This document shows, piece by piece, positions 24,331 to 35,609 of a stretch of DNA of 64,000 bases. The stretch covers positions 520,495,451-520,559,450 of the forward strand of contig OZ010795.1 in the NCBI GenBank assembly GCA_963932465.1, in the 5' to 3' direction. The position numbers were made by a program, and so were the translations under genes. Source of the stretch: Maratus speciosus (Eukaryota; Arthropoda; Arachnida; Araneae; Salticidae). The stretch's first letter is position 1. Each line of letters opens with the position of its first letter. Below the pieces are notes generated by a model. The model saw only the letters and a program-made list of their open reading frames with translations, was not told the origin of the DNA and did not search any database.

Positions 24331-24537
24331 GGCACAGATGTCATATTCGCCCCATATTGGTGCGATTTTTTTCTGATGCCAATGTCATATGCGCAACGGG
24401 TACTTAACTGGCGCCAAAGTGTCGTTATTTTGCTTGATGTGGTAACCCGGATTATGTTATTTATGCTGTTGATGTTTTCGCCAAATTGGCAACCGAAAAA
24501 AATCGCGCCAATATGGGGCGAATATGACATTTGTGCC
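24331..24537. mobile_element. GGCACAG-family MITE, 207 bp, with empty site in Helitron 2
   Basis: Starts GGCACAGATGTCATATTCG and ends with its complement through 'gacatttgtgcc'. The inverted ends continue for about 37 bases through 'ccccatattgg(t/c)gcgat'. Target duplication CCAATTCT is exact (24323-24330, 24538-24545). Helitron copy 2 has a single 'ccaattct' at about 44871 and no element, so insertion postdates the split. Confidence 0.95.
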
Positions 24538-25208
24538 CCAATTCTTTGCGTGATCCTGTATATCATTTTATCTATATTCTACAAACATTTCTTAGTAAAC
24601 TAAATGCAGTTCAGCGTAAAACTGCATAACTCCTTTAAAAATCACCTTTAAGCAATTTATTCTCATACTCAGTAACCCTTACGAATTGCTTTTGTGTAGC
24701 CCTGCATATGAACTGTAGCATTTATACACACGGTATAGTATGCGTAAATGTAGTGAAACATAAAAGCGCATATCATAATTAAAAATGCATTTCTAGCAAT
24801 CATTGCTTATGTACGTACAATACTTCGGAGAAAAGTTTCTTGGCGAGAAAGAAGTTTGCCAACGTATTTTCTGACCACGTATTTACTGCTTCATATTCAC
24901 AAGCAATTTTTTGCACATGTATACAATTTATTTACCCATTTTTATAAAGAAACAGAAGTAATTTTTGCACAGATGTCATATACGCATCGGGGTTGGCTTG
25001 ATTTTTCTCTGAAGCCAATTCGGCAGAAATCTCGCTTTCGAATGCCAGTTACTTATATATTTTTAAATTATTTGCTATCATTTTGAAAAGGAAATAACTA
25101 TAAATAAATAAAAATTTGAATAATAACTATAGAACAAAAGAGTTCATATAATTTAAAAAAAGAAAAGAAAAGTAAATAAACAATTTATTAATGAATAAAA
25201 AACAATAG

Positions 25209-25264
25209 CCGGGTCACTATAGCAGGCAAAATAACACCATTTTAGCGCCAATTAGGTATCCCGG
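25209..25264. repeat. 56-bp CCGGG...CCCGG core unit
   Basis: Begins 'ccgggtcactatagcagg' and ends 'ggtatcccgg'. The same unit is at 45751-45806 and, inverted, forms the centre of the larger GGCACAG MITEs (for example 24396-24450). It may be an ancestral mini-element embedded in them. Confidence 0.6.
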
Positions 25265-26106
25265 TTCATATCTGAAATCTGTGGCGTAATTTGTATATAA
25301 AAATATTATATATATTTAGAAACGATTTTTTTTATGTATATAAGTACATATATAAACAAAAATAAAAGTTCATTAGATTTGTTTTCGTAGCTGTTTATAT
25401 ATTTTGGCAACATATCTCACTTTCTGATGCCCGAATTACGCCAAGCTTTTTTTTAAAATGCGCTATAATGGAAAAGTACCTAAATGAATAATTAACAGAA
25501 ACAACCAATTATACAAACTAGAACTTTTTATTTCGAGATCAAAGCATTGTTTTTAATTTCGATTAAAAATACATATATCCTTGGATAACTTTAGTTGAAA
25601 TTAGGTTCACGACTTAATATCTCATTCCATAAACCTAAATAAACACAAGTGATTAATTCATCGTGAATCGTAAAAATTATTAAATCATTGAGGTAATCAT
25701 TCACAAAGTAAGTTCTCTAATAATCAATGGACAATATTCTAATGACGTCATAGTAGATAAAATGGTGGCGGCATCATTTGTTTATGGTTTGAAATCACAA
25801 AGATTTAATTTCGCAATGTCTCTCAGTTACATTATTTTATTGTCATATTTATGAGATCAGAACAAAAGCATATTTTTTCATTATTTAGTTATTAAAGACG
25901 GAAAAAAATTATAAATATGCATGATTTGAAAAATTTAAATAATTTTTTTTCTTAATACTAAAAAATAACATCGGGAAGTAACAGCGAGTGTAAGTTAAAT
26001 AAGTTTAGCTGTTTAATTCTGTTGTAATATTCAAAATAACTGTATTTATTAGATTTCAGTAAACAACATCAGGGTCCGATTAAACTTTGAAGTTAGAGGA
26101 ACTACA

Positions 26107-26390
26107 ATGTCATTTCAGGACCTTTCTTTTGGAGAAGCTTTTCTAAATTCCACATATACATGGAAACTCTTCAGTGTTAGAAATATTATTCCCAGGACTG
26201 GCATAACATGAGAACGGCCTGCAAGTTTTCGCAAGTTTTTGAAAACTACTTTATATCAGAAATTTCGCTAAAAACTGGTTACTTTTTTGTTATAGAGGCC
26301 CACACTATTAGAATTATGACAAGTTGCAGCCAATTTCGCCAAAGTCCTAACCAAGATCGTGAAGCACACACATATAATACCATATAATAT
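26107..26390 (+). pseudogene. Frame-shifted counterpart of the Helitron-borne 91-codon ORF
   Basis: The frame opens MSFQDLSFGEAFLNSTYTW and stops after about 35 codons, because four extra bases (near 26205, 'ggcataacatgag') shift it relative to the intact 46863-47138 copy. Beyond the shift the same protein resumes (KFSQVFENYFISEIS, then HTIRIMTSCSQF). Function unknown. It could be a host exon captured by the Helitron or chance. It sits about 350 bases from the Helitron 3' end. Confidence 0.35.
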
Positions 26391-26748
26391 CATTTCATGA
26401 AATCGTATACGATAATTTAATAGTTTTTACCTTACTTCAAGTGTGTAATTTATTTATTTTTAAGGCTTAACAATCTAAATTGTGCAATATATTAATTTTA
26501 AAAAATGTAAACAAAGATTGAATAGACATGACCGCAAAGAGCCTCAAATCTGCATAACACTTGGAACCGAACTGTGCAGATTAGTGGTCTTCTACTGTAC
26601 ACAGTTTTTCATAAATGTGTTTCATTCTTAAAATTTGTTATTTTCATCTATCACTGCGGAACAAACGAGAAAACTCATATTCTTGCTCATGAGTTGTATA
26701 TATCTTTATATCTAAATTTCCGTCATTTTTGACGGGCTACCTTTCTAG

Positions 26749-28721
26749 TATATATATAATTTTGAAGTTAAACTATTCATTTTAATGAAAACTAAATCAA
26801 AATATGTGAATAAAATGGCAAAGTTTTAAAAAGTTCTTAAAACGTAGGCAGATATCTTAATTAATATCAGTAATACAACTCTATAAATATATGCAAATTT
26901 TATAAATATTACCTAAGAGGGTACAATACTTCATCAAACAATTAATTATTCTCTTTAATTTAGAATCATTTAATACAAAATACTTGTTGAAAACAAATTA
27001 TTTCTGATAAGTTAACAATAATTTTAATCAAATGGATACTAAATTAATGAATAATATAGAAAGGAGTTACAGCAATTAAAACTTTCTAAAACTATGCTTT
27101 AAAAAGCACATGGATTACGTCCCCAGTGGAATGCGTATAAATAAAGTTCTTTATGCTATTTTGTTGTTAATTAGTCTATTCTCTAATATTGTCAGCTTAA
27201 CTCATATTTTCTTGTTTTTCTATTCTATTTTGTGCAATACATTTATCTGTTAATAAATATAGTCATTAATTATTCGGACTTAATGGAAATGAGTTTTGTG
27301 TAAAAAGTGTTAAAGATAATCATCATAAAACAGCTGTGTGCTATTGTTATAATTATCTGGGAGCACGGCAGTGCGTCCGCCAAGTTCGCACAAGCCGTTA
27401 AGATACCTTTTCCTGAACCATAACGGCATACATTTCACCCCCTAATAACGTCGTTTTAGGGAGAGATATAGAAATTTTTCTTTTATACACGTGTTCGTAT
27501 GGTCAAACTGAACTAAGGTTCCACGATTTTATGTTTCTATATTTAGTAGTTTTCGAAATATTAAATTCCGAAAAATCGCTTTTTTGTCACTGACTCACTT
27601 CGCATCATCAAATAACTAAGGTACTTCTAAAAGTCGTAGAATCATGAAATTTCACAAGTAAGTCGGGTTTGTAGCACAATTAACAAGAAAAATCTGAAAA
27701 CACAGAATTTCCGCTTCTAAACCCTTCAAACAGGGGGTGTTCATTTGGCCGTAAACAGTTCCTTAACACATTCAATTGTGCCAATGTTCGCCAAAACTCG
27801 ATTACTGAGTTTTGAAGGGGGTCACGTGATTTCAAGCACAATAACATTTAATATATATGCTTTTCCAAAGAGGCTTGTTAAATAGAAAAAATGAATATAC
27901 CTAAAAATTTTAATCAGTATAGATTATGATATATTTACGATATTAAAACAATAAAACATTAAAAAATATATAACCGCAATTCTGTACGTTACCGATATAG
28001 TAGCCTTGGCAAAATACAGAAAATAGCCTTGACGAGAAAAGAAATTTGATAATAACGTATTTTCTGGCAACATATTTACTGTGTCATATACACAAGCAAT
28101 TTTTCCCATATGTATACAATTTATTTAATGTAAGGAACCCGTTTATTTATTTTTATATACCAACATAAATAGTTTGTATATAAAAAATAATATTTTATAC
28201 ATGTATAAACAAAATGTTTATATGTATATAAATAACATAAAAGTTCATCAGCTTTGCTTTCATAGCTGTTTATATCATTTGACAACATATCTCAGTTTCT
28301 GAAGTCCGAATTGCGCCAAGAATTTAAAAACATGCCAAGGTCCCTATAGTGGAAAAATATCCTAATTCCATATGAAAGTTTAAAAATCTCCTTTTAATTA
28401 AATGAAATGTGTAACTAATAAACTGTCTTTAACGATGTGCGACAGATACGGCGTCCGAAGTTCGCTGCTAATGTTACCATATTGTATTATTAGCCTACTT
28501 ACTGTTAATTTATTGTTAATTTTAAATCTGTAAAAGAAAGATTATAGTTATAGATAAGATATGTTGGTCGCCAAAACCCGATTACAGAAATTTAGCCTGA
28601 GTTATAAAGGTGTTACATGATTTCAAGCTGAATGAATTTTTATATGCTTTTACAAAAATCTTAAGGCAAATCTTTCAGTTTATCACTCCATCTTTTACTC
28701 CCTTAAAACAAATTTTATTAA
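26749..28721. other. Unassigned stretch with diverged MITE-like segments
   Basis: 'cgccaaaactcgattactga' (about 27787) and 'cgccaaaacccgattacaga' (about 28569) are repeated neighbours followed by 'ttcaagc'. Bases about 28250-28370 resemble the Helitron interior ('catagctgtttatatcattt', 'ctatagtggaaaa'). No gene recognised. Confidence 0.45.
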
Positions 28722-29117
28722 AGACCGGGAAGCGTCTTCACAGATCATCACCTCATCGAGTTGACGGCTGAAATTTTAGGATTAGTTAAATATCGATTAG
28801 CGTATTGAAATGTATCTGGTCTGCCAAGTCATATCTTTGTGGAAACCACCTACAGACCCGATTTTACGGGTTAATTGGTGGATTTTCCATTGTGTTTTCC
28901 TGCACCCATTCCTCCATGTTTCCAAACTTTTGGATGTAGGAAAATACAATAGTAAACGTATCAGTTAACCACTAAAATTAGGTCTTCAGGTGGTTTCTAC
29001 CAAGATATGACTTAACAGACCAGTTGCATTTAAATATGCTAATGTAGTTTTAACTAATCCTAAAATTTCAGCTGTAAACTCGATGAGGTGATGGTGTGTG
29101 CAGACGCCTCCCGGTCT
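28722..29117. mobile_element. Fold-back element with about 110-bp imperfect inverted arms
   Basis: Left 'agaccgggaagcgtcttcac' pairs with right '...gtgcagacgcctcccggtct'. The pairing continues through 'catcacctcatcgagtt', 'gctgaaattttaggattagt' and, more loosely, to the centre ('gacctg', 'aaaccacct' against 'aggtggtttc'). It has no ORF. Flanks are A/T-only, so the target duplication is unclear. Confidence 0.75.
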
Positions 29118-29227
29118 ATTATAAATGTCGGAATTCTAATCTCAATAGCACTCTGGTCAATCTGGCAATTATCCCTACTATTTATGGAACACTATTCCTT
29201 TAAGTGCGTTTTAGTGATGTTAATGAG

Positions 29228-29331
29228 CTTATGCATATGCATCATACATATTATACATATGCATATAATACGTAATACATTTGCATAATACATATTATAG
29301 GTATGTGTATAATACATAATACATATGCATC
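29228..29331 (+). repeat. Degenerate (ATACATATGC)n simple repeat
   Basis: Alternating 'catacatattatacatatgc' and 'gtaatacatttgcataatac' words over about 100 bases. Confidence 0.75.
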
Positions 29332-29842
29332 ATTATGACGTCAGAATAAACAAAACATTTTTTGTCGCCAAATTTGAGAATTGACATGATATATTACCAA
29401 ATTTGGCGAAACTTTGCTAAATGTCGCCAAGCTTGGCGAATATTTGAAGCTAGTGGCTATTTTCAATGAGTTAATTATTAATGCGAGCCATCTATTTTTA
29501 TTTTTCCGCATATCATCTGAATAGTTAAATGATATAACGTGCTAATATTTCCAAAGTGCTAATAGTTTCGTCACTGCCCAAAACCTCTGCTATTGTTCTT
29601 ATATTGTACTGTTAGTATACTTACTGTGACTATGTTATTAATCTTTACACCGCTAAAACTTCTGTATTATATAAAGAGAATTTACGGAAACTATTAAAGC
29701 ATTGAAACTGCCAGTTCTTCTGATGATTATTATAATTCTATAACATGTAACCTGTTAATCGATATGTACGTTAGAATGAATCTTCTATAATCCGGTTCCT
29801 CGCATTTTAGTTTTCAGGTTTCGAATAAAATTAGCTAAAATC

Positions 29843-30031
29843 TTAAAACGATGGCACACTGACTAATTCTTCAACACGATCAGGTGAGAAGAATGATAGA
29901 TTTTCATATGGATCATGGCAGTGAGCCGGTAGACCTTCTATTCTTCCGTAATCGAGTCTATTGAAAAGGTTAACGTGAGACAAAAAGATATTAGCATCAA
30001 TATGGTTTAATGCAAATGCAGATATTGTCAA
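29843..30031 (-). CDS. Short open stretch, weak candidate terminal exon
   Basis: On the minus strand this frame reads ALNHIDANIFLSHVNLFNRL, then DYGRIEGLPAHCHDPYENLS, then FFSPDRVEELVSVPSF and a stop. Its balanced composition (His, Asp, Pro, Glu, Arg) is unlike the Lys/Ile/Asn-rich junk frames nearby. It has no ATG start, as the frame opens with TTG. About 270 bases upstream on the same strand another coding-like phrase (HSFAKSEAFDREIKNSLRSW) occurs in an unrelated frame. I recognise no family. A host exon or transposon relic is possible; chance is also possible. Confidence 0.2.
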   Translation of the reverse strand: MTISAFALNHIDANIFLSHVNLFNRLDYGRIEGLPAHCHDPYENLSFFSPDRVEELVSVPSF

Positions 30032-30454
30032 AGGATTTCATAAGAACCATTTTACTTGTACCAAGTCGTATCAGTTAAAATGCAACAATTGGCAGTGAGC
30101 CCAATTAGAAAAGATTACTTAATAGGTTTAAAAATTCCGCATTAGAGAACGAATCGTAGCTGCTAAGGAAACATGCATAAGTGAGTTAAGATATATTTGT
30201 CACGAAAGATGAAATACATAACAACACAAAATATACGATCTGCTTCCATGATCGTAAAGAGTTCTTGATTTCTCTATCAAAAGCTTCCGACTTGGCGAAA
30301 GAATGGGCAAGTAAATTAAATTATGAATAACAGTAACATGATGCAACGTTTAACATGGAATTAATACGGTAAATACTCCTTGCTAGAGACGGCTAGTACT
30401 TTAATATGAAAAGAAATAATGTATAAATTTGTAAAGCTCAATAAAGTAAATTTA

Positions 30455-30783
30455 GGTATTTTTATGTTAGCCGGGCGCAAGTGGCAAATCGCCAAATACT
30501 GTTCACAGCTCCCCATTGTTCATATTGCATTCATTTCATTTAAAGATATATACTTTTCAGTCATCTCATTTAAAATAGATGCATTTCCCTGATTTTATTT
30601 AATAGAATATTTAACATAGAAATAAATAAATAAATAAATAAGAAATAATAAGATAAACCAAAATATTTTATTTGAAATCCAAAGCATTGTTTCTAATTTA
30701 CACATGTGAAAAATTAAAACTGCTATTGGCGAAAAAACAAAAGGCTAATGAGGAGATTTGCTCCCGGCTAACATAAAAGTACC
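30455..30783. mobile_element. MITE with GGTACTTTTATGTTAGCCGG ends
   Basis: Left end 'ggtatttttatgttagccgg' and right end the complement 'ccggctaacataaaagtacc'. The subterminal part carries 'aaatcgccaaat' and 'ttggcgaaaa'. The target duplication is 8 bp with one mismatch (TAAATTTA at 30447-30454, GAAATTTA at 30784-30791). A diverged end of the same family is near 63030-63063. No coding capacity. Confidence 0.82.
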
Positions 30784-30852
30784 GAAATTTAAGTTTTTTC
30801 ATATTAATATAGTTTAGAATAACAAACTTGAAAAAACATACAAAAAGTAATG

Positions 30853-31971
30853 ATATCCCAACAAAAAATTTTCAGTAAAAAAAAAAAAAAAAAGCGCCAA
30901 GTTCTCCTTAATGTTTCGGCCAGAAAAAGTAGTGATATCTGAAGTTCGCACAAGTTAAAAGCCAAACATCCTAAATCTTTCATTGAAAATGGCTTCCTGC
31001 GACTTGGCCGTTAATGCCTTCGGAAGAATTTTTCAAATTTTCAAATATGTACAAATGAGTTACATACCAACTACATTTTTTGATTATTTTAGCATTTTGT
31101 GGCACAGAGTAGAGAAATAAAATACACTTTTGAAAAAAGCATTTAAACAACTTCAGTCTATTTAAATGTTTAGAAGTTAAAAATAACAAAATACTTGTGT
31201 TCAGGAGATAATATCCTTAATTGCTAAAACATAATTAGTATCAGCTTTTAACAGTTTATAAATCGAGTACCTCTTAATGTATGCAAACAAACTATAATAA
31301 ATGTTCAAACGAAAAAAATCTCTTTCGTCAATACACAAGATTTCAATATTATACAATAAAATATAATGTAACATATTGTGAGATTTGAAGTAAATAAATT
31401 TGTTTTATTTCTTGGGTTTTACGTTAATAACTTTAGCTTTAGACCGTACAAAATGGTAATTAAACCACAGGTGGACTAAATCAGGGGTGTCCAACTGTGG
31501 CCCGCCGGATACCACTAAAATTTTAAAGAAATAGTCGACAAGTTGAATCGCAGCAATTCGAGGATTAGATAAGGCAAAGATAACTGTAAAATTTTAGTGG
31601 TATCTGGCGGGCCACAGTTGGACACCCCTGAACTAAATGATCTGTAATCAAAACTAATGTTTGTTGAAACTGAATGGTAGCTATCAGAAATCTTTTACTT
31701 ATAATGTCTTTATGTGAATTTGCCACTTTGCATTCTAATATTACTTTTAATATTTAAATAATTCATAAATGCGTAATTTCCAATCATTAATTTTGAAATG
31801 CTGTAGAAGGCATTAACGGCCAAGTCGCAGGAAGCCATTTTCAATGAAAGATTTGGGATGTTTGGCTTTTAACTTGTGCGAACTTCAGATATCACTACTT
31901 TTTCTGGCCGAAACATTTAGGAGAACTTGGCGCTTTTTTTTTTTTTTACTGAAAATTTTTTGTTGGGATAT
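30853..31971. mobile_element. TIR element with about 165-bp inverted ends
   Basis: Bases 30853-31020 and 31807-31971 are inverted copies: left 'atatcccaacaaaaaatttt', right its complement ending 'gttgggatat'. Both include a poly-A/T tract, 'gcgccaagttctcc' and 'ggcttcctgcgacttggccg'. The frames across both arms are mirror shadows, not genes. The 0.8-kb centre holds a hAT-type MITE (31482-31630) and no transposase. The target duplication is not evident. Confidence 0.85.
31482..31630. mobile_element. hAT-type MITE, 149 bp
   Basis: Ends CAGGGGTGTCCAACTGTGGC and its complement ...CACCCCTG form inverted repeats of about 45 bases through 'taccactaaaatttta'. Flanks GACTAAAT (31474-31481) and AACTAAAT (31631-31638) are an 8-bp duplication with one mismatch, as expected for hAT. 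It is nested in the TIR element at 30853-31971. Confidence 0.9.
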
Positions 31972-32100
31972 TCTACTTTATGATTCATTAGAAGTTTATG
32001 CTTATGCACAAATTTTCGGGATCATTCCATTAAATTAACATTAACATACATAAAAACTTTGTTTTCTTCTTCAATAAAAATATATTTTTTTGAGAGTATA

Positions 32101-32288
32101 AAGTGTATTTTATATTTTACCTCATGATTATTTTATTAATTGCACTAAAGTGTATTTTATATTTTACCTCATGATTATTTTATTAATTGCACTAAAGTGT
32201 ATTTTATATTTTACCTCATGATTATTTTATTAATTGCACTAAAGTGTATTTTATATTTTACCTCATGATTATTTTATTAATTGCACTA
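32101..32288 (+). repeat. 47-bp tandem repeat, four perfect units
   Basis: 'aagtgtattttatattttac' recurs at 32101, 32148, 32195 and 32242, with a fifth start truncated at 32289. The units appear identical, so this is a young minisatellite. There are no variable spacers, so it is not CRISPR-like. Confidence 0.95.
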
Positions 32289-33247
32289 AAGTGAAAATTT
32301 TACTGAAAAATTTTATGCACCATAATGTTTTTTAAAGTAACTTTTTAAAAGTTTATATATTTTAAATTAATATTTTTTTAGCTTTATCTATTTTTTAGCG
32401 CGCAGGGTATCAAAGCCTGAGAGCTGACGTAGCCGCAGGTTCTGTATGTATGTACTTATGTATGTACGTACATAACGCGATAACTCTTAACAGAAATATC
32501 TGATGTGCTTCAAACTCTGGATATAGGTTCATTCTGATAAAGCGCTTTCCTGATTAGTTTTGGGGGTTCATTGGTTAAGTATAAAGCGGTGAAATGGGAA
32601 ATATAATCCCCCCCCCCTTAATTTAGCTAAATCTAGTTTTTTCATTGTTTCTTCATTTTTACGAGGGCATTATTCTTTGAAATAAGAGTATAATATACAA
32701 TTAGTGTGAATTGCCTGCGAGCTCAATGCCACCAGTTTAACAGGGCACTTTTCTTTTTATTAATAATCATTATTTACTTTCGCAGTTTCTGCTTGGTGGC
32801 AACAGACATTTTTCCTGTTAGATCGATTGCTAACAGGTGTAGTGGCCAATATGTGAAAATATGTTTTCCATGATATTACAGTACAGAAGAATATAAAACA
32901 TTATAACTAAAATATTATAGTATCTAAAAAATACTTTAAATTAAGTACAGTTAGCGGGAAAAAAGAAGAGGCATTTAAGAGATTTTAGAAATTGATTTCT
33001 GTAAAATTACAATACATTTACAGTTACAATGCATTTTTTAAAACAATTTATTTATTATTTTATTGCAATTTAAATTACAATAAAAATATATGTAATGTTA
33101 CAGGCTGCTATTGAGCGATTAGAAAATTATATCTTATTCTGCCAAGCGTTCTTTCAGTTTAAAGTAACAGCTTACGTTCGAAGAGCTTTATTTTTAAATG
33201 TATAATAATGAAAAATAGACATATTTTTAATTCAATTGCAATACAGT

Positions 33248-33291
<44 letters not shown>

Positions 33292-33599
33292 ATAAAATCC
33301 TAGCAATATCTTCTTATACATTTCCCAATTATACAAAATACTAAGTTTTCTTAAAATAAGTATTTAAATATATATTCTATATAATAAATTCTAAGCATTT
33401 AAAATAAAAGTTTTGAGGGGGGGGGGGGTTAAATATTACACAAAATCCCTATAAATTAAAATTTAACTAATCCTTCTAAATCCTACAATCCTTCAAAGAT
33501 ATTCTAACCTAAGATATCTTCTAAAATGTATTAAATGATTATGTAAATCTTCTAACGTAGTTTAAACAATTCACGAAAAATGCTTTAGAAGATAAATTT
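32289..33599. other. Unassigned stretch with poly-A and poly-G tracts
   Basis: A run of about 38 A ends near 33290 and a poly-G run lies near 33417-33428. The block at 32395-32620 ('gcgcgcagggtatcaaagcc', 'ggttcattctgataaagcg') is less A+T-rich, ends in poly-C and may be part of an unidentified repeat. No gene recognised. Confidence 0.45.
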
Positions 33600-34375
33600 T
33601 CATGAATTCATAATTCAATACATAAAGGGTTAAGCTATTCACTATAATATTCCGCATTAACTGTGATTTCTTTTGTGAAGCCCTGTGTAATACTATAATG
33701 TATTTATAGACACAGCATACTAAGCAAAAATTTATTTAAATGTGCATACCATAAATGAAATCGCACTTCCAGCACTTATAGCTAATATACAGAGTACTTC
33801 AGATACAGTATTTAACCAGAAGCTTATGCGTGTTCCTATAAATAAACGATAAATGCTGTGCACATAATGTTATATAACAAGTATCTTGTAGTTAGCCTCA
33901 GTAATGTATATCATTTTCATAATATTTGAAATAGTGTAACACAACTAAAATTCGCTGCAAATACTACCCCGTAGACCATTATATAACGGAATTCTTTTGA
34001 GTGGACCTGTGAGTGAATATCAAATGCTTTGCCACCCATATTCTTCGAAATGCATGATTCAGTGCACTAAATAAATGCTTCGAAATTTCATTATGTTTGA
34101 AATTGTCTAACATCTTAAAAATGAATTTAAAATGATTTTTTCCACTAGACCGTAATGTAACGGAAAAATTTTGACAGTCCCAGTAAATGAACTAAAATTG
34201 CTAGACACTTCATTTTCAATATCGATCGTACTATATTAAACATGAATAACATACAAAATATCGGGGCTGTCTGAAAATATTTACGAGAGTTACTGGGACA
34301 GACGAACAGACAAACCGTAATCATAAACACTTTTCAACTATGTTGGAAATTGTTAAAAATGAAAATTCGTTGCAT
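33600..34375 (+). repeat. Old dispersed repeat R2
   Basis: Diverged relative of 20225-20470, 24615-24830 and 4790-5000; shared words include 'cttttgtgaagccctg', 'cacttccagcacttatagct', 'gagtacttcag' and 'cataaacacttttcaact'. No coding frame. Confidence 0.5.
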
Positions 34376-34689
34376 TATAGAAAAATGTTTTATAAACACG
34401 CTGAAGCAGACAATTTTTAAATCGAACAATTATTTAAACTAGAGGTTAAAATTATATCGATTTATTTATTCAGAAAATATTTTTTGGTTAACTTGCAATA
34501 GGGATTGAGTAACTACTTTTGATTAAAAAAAAATATAACTTTTTGTACCAAATTTGTAAGAAATTTCCATTAAAGTTTTATATATAAGATCGGAAAACAC
34601 AGATAAATCTCCATACATGTTTTGTTTAATAATAAAAAGATCTTTCAATTTTTTAAATTCTAATCTTCCAGATGATCTAAACACCAGAT

Positions 34690-35325
34690 ATCTAAACAAC
34701 TCTGAATTTAAACAAATTTTCCGTGCACGTAAAATTTGTTCAAATTCTGAGCTATTTAAATTGTGAAATTAACCATATAAATGCAGTTGCCATCGATCGT
34801 GGATTTAGCTCGAATATCATTAAAGTATTTTATTTAAACCTCGATAATCACTGATTCTGTTTCAGCAAATAAAGAATTTAAAAATATTATTGTCTAACAT
34901 TATTTTCCTAAAATCAGTACACAAATTTCTCGTATTCTCAATAGGTTTAGTTTTAAAGTTGTTTTGTCTTCAAGCAATAAAATTTCTTTCTCCAATCTTA
35001 AAAATCCTATTGTCGATCATATACCTGGGGCATTTGCAGAATTGTTTATGAGTGCGGTCTCTCTTACATTGGGCAGATGAAGCGTGCACTTAGAATTTGG
35101 CTGAAAGAACACCAGAGTTACGTTAGAAAGCAGAAATTTGAGAAATCTACAATAGCGAAACATTGTTGGAATTCCAACCACCTGTTTAATTATCCAGAGG
35201 GTAAAATTATTCAAAAATGTAACTCAGTTTTTGATCTAGACTTTTACGAAGCTCACTCTATTCATAAACATACTTCCTCCTTAGTGAATGATTTGACCAG
35301 CACCCCCTTTTTTCGCCATATTGGG
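34690..35325 (+). pseudogene. Penelope-like retroelement, 3' part with GIY-YIG endonuclease
   Basis: The last part reads WGICRIVYECGLSYIGQMKR, then LRIWLKEHQSYVRKQKFEKS, then IAKHCWNSNHLFNYPEGKII and FDLDFYEAHSIHKHTSSLVN. This matches the GIY-YIG endonuclease that ends Penelope-like elements (Tyr-Ile-Gly present; the first Tyr of GIY is Cys here). Upstream, in shifting frames, are EINHINAVAIDRGFSSNIIK and QISRILNRFSFKVVLSSSNK, the linker after the reverse transcriptase in this family. The reverse transcriptase itself is missing and the upstream region contains stops, so this is a 5'-truncated dead copy. A poly-G tract follows at 35324. Confidence 0.85.
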
Positions 35326-35609
35326 GGGGGGGGGATACTGCACAGTGACTCCTTTTTTTTCAGTTGGTTCTGGTCAATTACGTCATTTCTTTAAGATATA
35401 TAAACTCTTGTTCTCGCCTTTTCAATCAGCCCATAAGCCAGTACTCGCGGCTATAACCAATTGGTTCTTTGAACCCATTTTAATTTTCTCTTTTTTTTCC
35501 TCACTGAAGAATCCTCGAAACGATCGTATGGGATTTTTTTGTCGTGTTTGTACGTTATTTGTGCGTAAAACCGTTGTTCAAGATTTTAGCTTTTTTATTA
35601 AAATTCGCA

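Larger units (their letters stand above)
21433..26748 (+). mobile_element. Non-autonomous Helitron, copy 1 (5.3 kb)
   Basis: It starts TCTATTTATATAAAATCC directly after an A (21432) and ends in hairpin CCGTC-attttt-GACGG, then gctacctttCTAG, directly before a T (26749). This is the diagnostic Helitron structure: TC start, CTRR end preceded by a hairpin, and insertion between A and T. A second copy with the same two ends is at 42944-47500, with different flanks. No Rep/helicase frame is present, so it depends on enzymes supplied elsewhere. It carries a nested Merlin, several MITEs, a segment of R2 repeat and a small conserved ORF near the 3' end. Confidence 0.9.

Noticed and set aside
31844..32038. 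64-codon ORF and its mirror at 30980-31189
   Set aside because: Both are translations of the two inverted arms of the 30853-31971 element.
32101..32288. CRISPR-like array
   Set aside because: Four identical 47-bp units with no spacers, in a eukaryotic context; it is a minisatellite.
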